Source: JAIVGV01 sp036389335 (GTDB lineage: Bacteria; Acidobacteriota; Blastocatellia; Pyrinomonadales; Pyrinomonadaceae). From it: 64,000 nucleotides of DNA. The DNA is taken from the NCBI GenBank assembly GCA_036389335.1, contig DASVQC010000012.1, positions 1-64,000 of the forward strand, written 5' to 3'. This document shows positions 18,322 to 25,433 of this stretch, piece by piece. The notes beneath the pieces are model-generated. The model worked only from the letters and a program-made list of their open reading frames with translations, was not told where the DNA came from and did no database searches. Position 1 is the stretch's first letter, and each line of letters opens with the position of its first letter. The translations under genes and the position numbers were made by a program.

Positions 18322-19026
18322 ATGGCAGACGCGCTGATGGAGACCCGCGAGGTCTCGAAGCACTACAAGATGGGCGAGAACACGGTCGTCGCGCTCGACC
18401 GCGCCTCCCTGACGGTGGGCGAGGGCGAGTTCGTCGCGTTGCAGGGCACTTCGGGGTCTGGGAAATCGACGCTCCTGAATTTATTGGGCGGTCTCGATCA
18501 GCCGAGCGAGGGCGAGGTGGTCTTCGAGGGCCGGTCGCTCGCGCCGCTGACGAAGAAGGAGATGGCGCGCTACCGCCGCCACTCCGTCGGGATGATCTTC
18601 CAGAATTTCAACCTCATCACGACGATGACCGCCGCCGAGAACGTCGAGCTCGCGCTCGCCTTCGGCGGCCTCGCCGGTCGCGAGCGCGCGGCGCGCGCGC
18701 GAGAGTTGCTCGAACGCGTCGGCTTGGGCGAGCGCGCCGATCACAGGCCGACCGAGCTTTCGGGCGGCGAGCAGCAGCGCGTCGCCATCGCGCGCGCCCT
18801 CGCCAACCGCCCGCGCGTCCTCCTCGCCGACGAGCCCACCGGCAACCTCGATTCGACGCGCGCCGCCGAACTGCTCGGGCTCCTGCGCGCGATGGTCGAG
18901 GGCGACCGCCTCACCGTCCTCATGGTCACGCACGATCAGGAACTCGCCGCACGCTTCGCCGACCGCACCGTCAGGATGAAGGACGGGAGGATCGTGACAG
19001 GTGACCAGCGACAGGGGGAGCCGTAA
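18322..19026 (+). CDS. ABC transporter ATP-binding protein (MacB/LolD type)
   Basis: 234 aa. Walker A GTSGSGKS (42-49), Q-loop Gln94, signature LSGGEQQR (146-153), Walker B VLLADE (166-171) and switch His204. The pattern LLNLLGGLDQP and NFNLITTMTAAENV is that of LolD/MacB ATPases, which pair with FtsX-like permeases such as the one at 21869. The last ~7 residues (IVTGDQRQ region) are encoded by the start of a GTGACAGG repeat, and the stop TAA also lies in the repeat. No ribosome site is visible before the ATG. Confidence 0.92.
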   Translation: MADALMETREVSKHYKMGENTVVALDRASLTVGEGEFVALQGTSGSGKSTLLNLLGGLDQPSEGEVVFEGRSLAPLTKKEMARYRRHSVGMIFQNFNLITTMTAAENVELALAFGGLAGRERAARARELLERVGLGERADHRPTELSGGEQQRVAIARALANRPRVLLADEPTGNLDSTRAAELLGLLRAMVEGDRLTVLMVTHDQELAARFADRTVRMKDGRIVTGDQRQGEP

Positions 19027-19117
19027 ACCGTGAACCGTGACAGGTGACAAGTAAATCCTTACAGGTGACAAGTAAATCATTTTCCTTCCTGTCACCCGTC
19101 ACCTGTCACTCGTCACG
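18997..19117. repeat. GTGACAGG inverted-repeat element after ABC ATPase
   Basis: Direct units GTGACAGG/GTGAACC run from about 18997, inside the ATPase reading frame, to about 19074; inverted units CCTGTCAC and CCGTCACC fill 19088-19117. The repeat supplies the end of the ATPase gene and ends 18 bases before the next start. Confidence 0.85.
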
Positions 19118-19135
19118 TCTTTTGGGGCTTGGGAG

Positions 19136-20008
19136 ATGAGTGATTCCCCGGTGATGACGGTCGAGGCCCTGCGCTCGGTGCCGCTGTTCGCGTCGGTGGG
19201 CGACGAGGACGCGCGGGCGTTGGTGGCGCTTTTGCAGCCGCGGGGTCTGCCGCGCGGCGCGCTGCTCTTCCGGCAGGGCGACGCGGGCGACGCGATGTAT
19301 CTGGTCGAGGCCGGGAGGGTGCGCATCTTCGTCACGGACGAGGACGGCGAGGAGTTGACGCTCGCCGAGCTGGCGCACGGAGACTTCTTCGGCGAGATGG
19401 CGCTCATCGAGGGTAAGGCGCGCACGGCGAGCGCGCGCGCCGTCGACGACGCGCGGCTCTGCACGCTCTCGCGCGATGACTTCCTCTCCTTCGTCCGCAA
19501 GAACCCCGACGTGTCGCTCGCCATGGTCAAGGCGATCTCGGAGCGCCTGCGGCGCACGGACGAGCTGCTGCGCCGCCGCGTCTCGCGCAACGCCAACGTC
19601 GAGGACGCCGCGCGCCTCACCCTCGCCGACCGCCTCGCCGACCGGCTGACGGAGTTCGGCGGCAGTTGGGCCTTCATCAGCGTCACCGTCGTCCTCATCG
19701 CGCTCTGGGTGATCGTCAACTCCGTCTTCCTGCGCGGGCAGGGGCCGGACCCGTACCCCTACTCGTTCCTCGACGTGATGAACGGCATCGTCGCCGCGCT
19801 CCTGACGCCCGTCATCCTCATCTCGCAGAAGCGGCAGTCGGAGAGGGATCGGCTCAAAGCCGATCTCGACTTCCAGATCAATTTGAAGAACGAGCTGGCG
19901 ATAGCCGAAGTCCTGCGAAGGTTAGACGTGCTGGAGAGCGAGCGCCTGCCCGCCCTCATCGACGCCTCGCGCGCCGAAGCGCGCGGCGGCGCGCCGCCCG
20001 CGGTTTAA
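19136..20008 (+). CDS. Cyclic-nucleotide-binding domain fused to DUF1003 membrane domain
   Basis: 290 aa. Residues ~12-125 are a cNMP-binding domain (LFRQGDAGDAMYLVEAGRVR and GDFFGEMALIEGKARTASA, the phosphate-binding cassette). Residues ~165-270 are DUF1003, with two membrane helices (SWAFISVTVVLIALWVIV and the segment after SFLDVMNG) and the typical VILISQKRQSERDRLKADLD tail. A nucleotide signal probably controls the membrane part; neither ligand nor activity is known. No effector domain of a transcription factor is present. Confidence 0.85.
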   Translation: MSDSPVMTVEALRSVPLFASVGDEDARALVALLQPRGLPRGALLFRQGDAGDAMYLVEAGRVRIFVTDEDGEELTLAELAHGDFFGEMALIEGKARTASARAVDDARLCTLSRDDFLSFVRKNPDVSLAMVKAISERLRRTDELLRRRVSRNANVEDAARLTLADRLADRLTEFGGSWAFISVTVVLIALWVIVNSVFLRGQGPDPYPYSFLDVMNGIVAALLTPVILISQKRQSERDRLKADLDFQINLKNELAIAEVLRRLDVLESERLPALIDASRAEARGGAPPAV

Positions 20009-20100
20009 GACGACAAAGTCGCGTTTTGGACTTTGCGCGCCCGCCGTCGTATCTTGAACGCGCTCTCGCATCACCCGCAACGTTGGGATCGGATCGGCAA

Positions 20101-20799
20101 ATGATTCGTGCGATTCTGTTCGACTTCAACGGCGTCATCATCGACGACGAGCCGTTGCAACTGAAGGCTTATCAGGAACTCATGCGGGCCGAAGGCGTCC
20201 CGCTCTCCGAGGCCGACTACTACGACTGCCTCGGCATGGACGACGCGACCTTCATCCGCGCCGCCTTCAAGCGCGCCGGGCGCGAGGCGGGCGACGAGCA
20301 GTTGCAGGCGCTCATGGAGCGCAAGACGGAGAAGCACCGCGAGCTGATCGAGGGCGAGCTGCCGCTCTTCCCCGGCGTCGTCACGTTCGTCAAGGCGGCG
20401 GCGCGCGTCTGGCAGCTCGGCGTCGTCAGCATGGCGCGGCGCGTCGAGATCGATCACGTGCTCGGGCGCGCGGGGCTCAAGCAAGCCTTCGCGGCGGTCG
20501 TCAGCGCGGAGGACGTTTCGGCCTGCAAGCCCGACCCGGCCTGCAACCTGCGCGCGCTCGAACTGCTCAACGAGAGGCGGCGCGGCGCGGGCCAGCCGCC
20601 GCTCTCCGCCGCCGACTGCCTCGTCATCGAAGACTCGCCGCCCGGCGTCCAATCGGCGCGCGCCGCGGGCATGCGCACGCTCGGCGTGACGAACACCGTC
20701 GCCGGAGAGAAGCTGCGCGCCGCCGGGGCCGACGTGGTCACCGCCAGCCTCGCCGACTGGACGCCCGACGCCGTCTATCACGTCTTCGGAAAACGGTAG
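20101..20799 (+). CDS. HAD-superfamily hydrolase with altered motif I
   Basis: 232 aa from the ATG at 20101, after which motif I begins at once; a longer frame upstream is a shadow. HAD-IA fold with cap helices 15-90, motif II VVSMAR, motif III Lys in SACKPDP and motif IV VIEDSPPGV. Motif I reads FDFNGVIIDDE, so the nucleophile Asp8 is kept but the usual second Asp (general acid/base) is Asn10. It may still be a phosphatase of a subgroup with Asn, or have changed chemistry. Substrate unknown. Confidence 0.82.
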   Translation: MIRAILFDFNGVIIDDEPLQLKAYQELMRAEGVPLSEADYYDCLGMDDATFIRAAFKRAGREAGDEQLQALMERKTEKHRELIEGELPLFPGVVTFVKAAARVWQLGVVSMARRVEIDHVLGRAGLKQAFAAVVSAEDVSACKPDPACNLRALELLNERRRGAGQPPLSAADCLVIEDSPPGVQSARAAGMRTLGVTNTVAGEKLRAAGADVVTASLADWTPDAVYHVFGKR

Positions 20800-20803
20800 A
20801 AGC

Positions 20804-20920
20804 TGTCCGTGGTCAGTAGTCCGTGGTCAGTAGTCAGTGGTCAGTCGTTTAAGATCGTCCTAGCGCACAAGCCGTTCGACCCGACGACTGACGACTGACG
20901 ACTGACGACGGACTACTGAC
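20804..20920. repeat. GTCNGTN heptamer inverted-repeat element before SirB1-like gene
   Basis: Left arm 20804-20848, right arm 20883-20920 (GACGACT, GACTACT units). It ends nine bases before the ATG of the next gene. Confidence 0.85.
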
Positions 20921-20929
20921 AAAGTTCTT

Positions 20930-21781
20930 ATGACTCCCGCCGGGAAACTGAAAGCTCTGGAGGCGCGTCGGCGGTTCGAGAACCTCGTCGCGCAGCCCGA
21001 CTCGTCGATCGATCTGGCGCACGCCGCGCTGCTCGTCGCCGCCGAGGAGAAGCCGGGGACGGACGTGGAGCACTACCGCGCGCGCCTCTTCGAGCTGGGG
21101 CTGGCGGCGCGGGCCTACGTCGCCGCGCGCTCGTGGCAGCCCATCGACGCCTTCAACGAGTTCGTCTTCCGCGAGCTGGGCTTCGCGGGCAATCAGGGCA
21201 GCTACTACGATCCGCGCAACAGCCTGCTGCCCTACGTCATCGACGAGCGGCGCGGCATCCCGATCACGCTCTCGGTCGTCTACATCGAGCTGGGCCGCCG
21301 CGCGGGCCTCGAAGTGGACGGCGTCGGCTTTCCGGGCCACTTCGTCGTGAGGGCGCGCGCCGATTCGGCGCGCGGCAGCGAGGCGCGCCTCGTCGATCCG
21401 TTCAACCGCCGCACCATCGACGAGGACGACTGTCAGGAGCTGCTCGACGGCCTCTACGGCGGCCAGATCGCGCTCATGCGCGAGCACCTGCGCGCGGCCA
21501 CGAACCGCGAAATCCTCGCGCGCATACTGCGCAACCTGAAGGCCGTCTACGCGCAGGCGAACCGCCACCGCCGCGCCCTCGCCGCCGTCGAGCGCGTCAT
21601 CGCGCTCGAACCCGAAGCGCGCGACGAGCGGCGCGACCGCGGCGCGCTGCTCGCCCAGCTCGGACGCTACGGCGAGGCCGTCTCCGAGTTAGAAACTTAC
21701 CTCGCGCGCCCCGTCCCCGACGCCGACGCCGTGCGCGAACAGCTCAAGAAGATTCAGGCGCAGATGTCGATGCTTAACTGA
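20930..21781 (+). CDS. SirB1-family transglutaminase-like/TPR protein
   Basis: 283 aa. The N-terminal ~180 residues carry RRGIPITLSVVYIELGRRAG (108-127), GVGFPGHFVVR (131-141) and LVDPFNR (154-160), the signature of the SirB1 branch of transglutaminase-like proteins. The place of the catalytic Cys is Ser115, as in the family, so it is probably not a protease. Residues ~185-275 form tetratricopeptide-like helices. Function in the cell unknown. It follows a hairpin repeat and has no clear ribosome site. Confidence 0.82.
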   Translation: MTPAGKLKALEARRRFENLVAQPDSSIDLAHAALLVAAEEKPGTDVEHYRARLFELGLAARAYVAARSWQPIDAFNEFVFRELGFAGNQGSYYDPRNSLLPYVIDERRGIPITLSVVYIELGRRAGLEVDGVGFPGHFVVRARADSARGSEARLVDPFNRRTIDEDDCQELLDGLYGGQIALMREHLRAATNREILARILRNLKAVYAQANRHRRALAAVERVIALEPEARDERRDRGALLAQLGRYGEAVSELETYLARPVPDADAVREQLKKIQAQMSMLN

Positions 21782-21785
21782 TAAA

Positions 21786-21859
21786 GTCGGGGCCCAAGGT
21801 CGGGAGTCCGGGGTCGAAGAATCGAGGCGAGTTGACTCCGGGCCCCGGACTGCGGACTC
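21786..21859. repeat. GTCCGGG-type inverted-repeat element before ABC permease
   Basis: Left arm 21786-21815 and right arm 21834-21859 pair imperfectly (GGGGCCC, GAGTCCGGGG with CCCCGGACT, GGACTC). The only copy of this family in the window. Confidence 0.65.
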
Positions 21860-21868
21860 AAGTTAGAT

Positions 21869-23416
21869 ATGAATTTTTCTGATCTCCTCCGGTTGGCGCT
21901 GCGGAACTTGCGCGAGGCACGCCTGCGCGCGGGGCTGACGACGATGGGCGTCGTGGTCGGCGTGGCCGTGATCGTGACGATGGTCTCGTTCGGCCTCGGC
22001 CTGCAACGCAACGCCGTGCAGCGTTTCAAAGACCTCGACCTCTTCAACGAGATCACGGTCAGCGGTCGCAGCCTGAACAGCATCGTGACGGCGGCGTTCG
22101 AGAAGCGCGGGGGCGGGGGCGCGGCGGCGGGCGGCGGGCAGGAGCGGCGCGGGCAGCAGGGCGACGGGGAGCGGGGCGGGCGGCGCGGGATGGGGCGCGG
22201 CGAAGAGTCTTCGCGCCTGCTCGACGACGCGGCGCTCGCCGAGATCGCGCGGCTCCCGGGCGTCGCCTACGTCGAGCCGAGCGTCGATCTCTTCGTCTAC
22301 GTGCGCGCGAACGGGAAGGCGCAGATGCGCTCGGTCGGCGGCGCGGTGGTGCCGAATCAGGCCTCGCGCTTCAAGACGTTCGACGCGGGCGGCATGATCT
22401 CAAGCCCCGACGCCGACGAGGCGGTCGTCGACGAAGTCTTCCTGCGCGCCTTCGGCTACGCGAAGCCGGCGGACGCCGTCGGGCAGACCCTCGAACTGCT
22501 CGCGCCCGCGGGCGACAGAAAAGACGAGGGCGGGGGCGGCGAAGGGAAGAAGGACGAAGCGGGGGAGGAGGACGGGGAAGGCGGCATGAGCTTCTTCGGC
22601 CTGCCGCTCGACGACGAAGCGGCGGACGGCTTGCCGCGCGGTCGCCTCGACGCGCGCAAGTTCAAGATCGTCGGCGTGCTGAAGGCGGAGATCGAGGGCG
22701 GCAGCAACGGCAGGCAGTTCCGCGGCTTCATGCCGGTCTCAAGCATCTACGTGCCGCTCAAGGCGGCGCGCGAGTGGTCGCAGAAATCGCGCAGCTCGAT
22801 CAGTCAGGTGGCGATGGAGCTGGCGCGCGCCAGCGGCGCGCTCAAGGAGGGCGAGACCGAGGGCTACCAGATGGCGGTCGTGCGCGTGAGCGATCCGGAC
22901 ACGCTGACCGACGTGCAGAAGAACCTGAGCCAGCTCGGCTTCAGCGCGTTCTCCATCGTCGATCAGCTCAAAGAGCTTCGCACGGTCTTCCTCATCATCA
23001 ACTCTTCGCTCGGACTCCTCGGCGGCATCTCGCTGCTCGTCGCCTCGTTCGGCATCGCCAACACGATGATCATGTCGATCCTCGAACGCACGCGCGAGAT
23101 CGGCATCATGAAGGCCATCGGCGCGGAGGATCGCGAGATCAAGTTGATCTTCTTCGTCGAGGCGGCGCTCATCGGCTTCGCGGGCGGCGTCATCGGCTCG
23201 CTCGCCGCGTGGGGCATCGACGTCTTGTCAAACCACATCGCCTACCGCTTCTTCCTCAAGCCGCGGGGCATCAACTACGTCACCTTCTTCGCGCTCCCGC
23301 CCTACCTCTGGCTCGGGGCCATCGCCTTCGCCGTCGCGGTCGCCATCGCCGCCGCCCTCTACCCCGCCGCCCGCGCCGCCCGCATCGATCCCGTCAAGGC
23401 GCTCAGGCACGATTAG
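21869..23416 (+). CDS. MacB/LolC-type ABC transporter permease
   Basis: 515 aa. First membrane helix ~28-50 with the MacB N-terminal pattern (LALRNLREARLRAGLTTMGV), a large periplasmic domain (~50-370) and a C-terminal FtsX domain with three helices (about 375-400, 420-445, 480-505). The periplasmic domain carries two low-complexity inserts rich in Gly/Glu/Lys/Arg (~78-110 and ~215-240). It is the likely partner of the ATPase at 18322, three genes upstream. The family exports lipoproteins, peptides or antibiotics; cargo unknown. Its stop codon lies in a GTTAGCN repeat. Confidence 0.9.
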   Translation: MNFSDLLRLALRNLREARLRAGLTTMGVVVGVAVIVTMVSFGLGLQRNAVQRFKDLDLFNEITVSGRSLNSIVTAAFEKRGGGGAAAGGGQERRGQQGDGERGGRRGMGRGEESSRLLDDAALAEIARLPGVAYVEPSVDLFVYVRANGKAQMRSVGGAVVPNQASRFKTFDAGGMISSPDADEAVVDEVFLRAFGYAKPADAVGQTLELLAPAGDRKDEGGGGEGKKDEAGEEDGEGGMSFFGLPLDDEAADGLPRGRLDARKFKIVGVLKAEIEGGSNGRQFRGFMPVSSIYVPLKAAREWSQKSRSSISQVAMELARASGALKEGETEGYQMAVVRVSDPDTLTDVQKNLSQLGFSAFSIVDQLKELRTVFLIINSSLGLLGGISLLVASFGIANTMIMSILERTREIGIMKAIGAEDREIKLIFFVEAALIGFAGGVIGSLAAWGIDVLSNHIAYRFFLKPRGINYVTFFALPPYLWLGAIAFAVAVAIAAALYPAARAARIDPVKALRHD

Positions 23417-23520
23417 CCGTTAGCCGTTAGCCGTTAGCGATTAGCCAAACCGTTGAAGGGCTGATCGCGGCTCCGGGTTTTGCTAAAAGCTAACGGCTAA
23501 CAGCTAACAGCTAATCGCTA
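23411..23520. repeat. GTTAGCN heptamer inverted-repeat element between convergent genes
   Basis: Left arm 23411-23445 (GATTAGC, GTTAGCC units) and right arm 23482-23520. It contains the stop codons of both flanking genes: TAG 23414-23416 of the permease and TAG 23518-23520 (minus strand) of the zinc-ribbon protein. Confidence 0.9.
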
Positions 23521-23934
23521 CGACAGCGGTGCGCGGCACCAACTGCACATCCGGTACTCCTCTTTGATGAGGAGGCCGATGAAGAAGAGCGGCAGGCAGA
23601 AGATGAGCAGGGCGGCGAAGACGATCCAGCCCGCCGTGCTGATCCTCTTGGCGATGACGGGCGGCTGTGTCGTCCGGCAGTAGGGGCAGCGGAAGTTCTC
23701 GGCGTTGACGACGGGGGCGGGCTGCGGCGCGGCGTAGGTCGGCGCGGCGGGGAGCGGCGCGCTCGAAGCCCAGTCGTGCGTGGGGACGTAGCCGCCCGGT
23801 CGTTGCGACGGCGCGGCGTAGTCGGTCTGCGGCTGCGGCGCGGGGTCGGGGCGCAGCGCGTGGCCGCAGTAGCGGCAGACGCGCGCCACGTCGGGGTTGG
23901 GCTGTCCGCAGTTCAGGCAGTTGACGTGGAGCAT
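23518..23934 (-). CDS. Zinc-ribbon membrane protein with LITAF-like domain
   Basis: 138 aa. An N-terminal zinc ribbon (Cys6, 9, 20, 23) is followed by a Pro/Ala-rich linker. The C-terminal part has CPYC (83-86), a hydrophobic segment (102-122) and CSWC (130-133). A CxxC pair, a membrane-inserting helix and a second CxxC that complete one zinc site is the plan of the eukaryotic LITAF domain, which sits on membranes. This resemblance is my own reading; I found no known bacterial function. It heads no operon visible here; its stop lies in the repeat. Confidence 0.65.
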   Translation of the reverse strand: MLHVNCLNCGQPNPDVARVCRYCGHALRPDPAPQPQTDYAAPSQRPGGYVPTHDWASSAPLPAAPTYAAPQPAPVVNAENFRCPYCRTTQPPVIAKRISTAGWIVFAALLIFCLPLFFIGLLIKEEYRMCSWCRAPLS

Positions 23935-23988
23935 GAGAGGGCGAAGTGGCAGCCGCCGCCGCCGGATCGAAAGCGCCGCGGCGCGACA

Positions 23989-24702
23989 TCAGCCGCCGCA
24001 GACGGGCGGCGGCACGAGGTTGAACACCTTCATCACGCGGTTGGCCGCGTCGATGGCGGCGTAGACGAACTCGAACTCGTAGGCGTTGGCCGTCGGGTAG
24101 CAGCTCGGCGCGCCGCCGAACACGACGCCGCCGATGCCCCCGCGCGCCGGTCGCGGGTAGACGATGCCGGAGCCCCTCGACTTCCCCGTCGCCGGCTCGA
24201 AGACGGCGTACTCGATGACGTAATTCTCCGGGTTCGGTCGGCCCATGCCCATCTGCCCGTCGTTCATCCCTCTGGCGCGCAGCGCGATCCAGACGACGAA
24301 ACGCTCCGTCTCGCCCTTGGCCTTGCGCGACGCGTCGGCGCGCGACGCGCGCGTCGAGTCCGCGTTGATCTCGAACGCCTTCGCCTCGCGCAGGCGCAGC
24401 CCGAACGACTGCGTGACGATAGATTGCGTCGTCACGGACGCGTCCATCGCGCCCGTGCTGTCGGCGAGCACGACGAGCGGAATCTTCCTCGTCGCCTCCT
24501 GCACGGGCTTCTTCGCTTCGGGCGACGGCACGGGCGTCGGCACGGGCGCGATCTCCTTCTCGCGCACGACGCGCCGACCCGACTGCGACTGCGCCGCGCC
24601 GACGGAAGCGACGACGAACAACGCCGCGCACAGAACGCGCGCGAAGTTGACGGGGCGTCGCGCCGCGGGGGGCGTGGCCGAAACAACTCTCTTCGAGGTC
24701 AT
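23989..24702 (-). CDS. Exported protein of unknown function
   Basis: 237 aa. The hydrophobic stretch near residues 20-38 (FARVLCAALFVVASVG) followed by AQSQ suggests a signal peptide. A Pro-rich stretch (PVPTPVPSPE) precedes a folded part of about 180 residues with no recognised motif, ending in PPPVCGG. Cysteines near the end could pair. It lies between two zinc-ribbon membrane proteins on the same strand. Confidence 0.55.
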   Translation of the reverse strand: MTSKRVVSATPPAARRPVNFARVLCAALFVVASVGAAQSQSGRRVVREKEIAPVPTPVPSPEAKKPVQEATRKIPLVVLADSTGAMDASVTTQSIVTQSFGLRLREAKAFEINADSTRASRADASRKAKGETERFVVWIALRARGMNDGQMGMGRPNPENYVIEYAVFEPATGKSRGSGIVYPRPARGGIGGVVFGGAPSCYPTANAYEFEFVYAAIDAANRVMKVFNLVPPPVCGG

Positions 24703-24741
24703 AAAACCACCCGACTCTCGGTTACGCGCGGCGGGCGTCTA

Positions 24742-25320
24742 TCACGCCCTCGCGCCGATGGGCTTGCCGCAGCGGTTGCAGAAGCGCGCGCTCGCGTCGC
24801 GCTGCTCGGCGCCGCAGTTGTCGCACTTCGGGTGCGCGCGCAGGCGCGCGCCGCAGCCCGCGCAGAAGTCGGACCCGGCGACGTTGGCCGCCCCGCACGT
24901 GCCGCACCTGCCCGGCAGCGGCGGCACGTACCCGCCCGCCTTGCGCGCGACGTGAGACTCGACCACCTTCCACGCGTTCTCCGTCAGCTTGTACTGCCAG
25001 TAGGCCCCGAGCGCGGGCAGTGCGAGCAGCATCCCCGCGGAGAGCAGCACGGCGACGGCGGCGACCGCCGCCTTGTCGAACCACTTCTGCATCCCGATCT
25101 CGACGCGCGTGCCGCCGTGCTCCGGCGTGATCTTGATGGTGAGCGCGGCGGAGAGCCCGGCCAGATCGCGCAGCGTCGAAGACTTGCGCACCTGCATCAC
25201 GGAGGTCTGCGCGACCTGCACCGTCTGCACCTCGTAGTCGCCCTCGTCGCAGAGCCGGCGCAGCTCGGCGAGCAACTGCGCCACGTCGGCCTCGACGCCG
25301 GGGTAGTACCTGCTGTCCAT
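24742..25320 (-). CDS. Membrane protein with C-terminal double zinc ribbon
   Basis: 192 aa. Residues 1-80 are a soluble domain with predicted beta strands; a membrane helix follows at ~84-106; the C-terminus has two zinc ribbons (Cys139, 142, 153, 156 and Cys166, 169, 181, 184). This order is the reverse of the usual zinc-ribbon-then-helix layout. Function unknown. It is read with the two preceding minus-strand genes. Confidence 0.7.
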   Translation of the reverse strand: MDSRYYPGVEADVAQLLAELRRLCDEGDYEVQTVQVAQTSVMQVRKSSTLRDLAGLSAALTIKITPEHGGTRVEIGMQKWFDKAAVAAVAVLLSAGMLLALPALGAYWQYKLTENAWKVVESHVARKAGGYVPPLPGRCGTCGAANVAGSDFCAGCGARLRAHPKCDNCGAEQRDASARFCNRCGKPIGARA

Positions 25321-25433
25321 CTCCGGTTCTCGCTCTCCCTCTCGCGCTTGTCATTCGCGCCGACTCATTCTACGCTGAAACACACCTGACAGTTCAACGC
25401 CGAAAACCACGACACGCCCGACCGGGGGGAGAC

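Noticed and set aside
19666..20100. N-terminal extension of the HAD protein
   Set aside because: It is the cNMP-DUF1003 gene in another frame; motif I starts right after the ATG at 20101.
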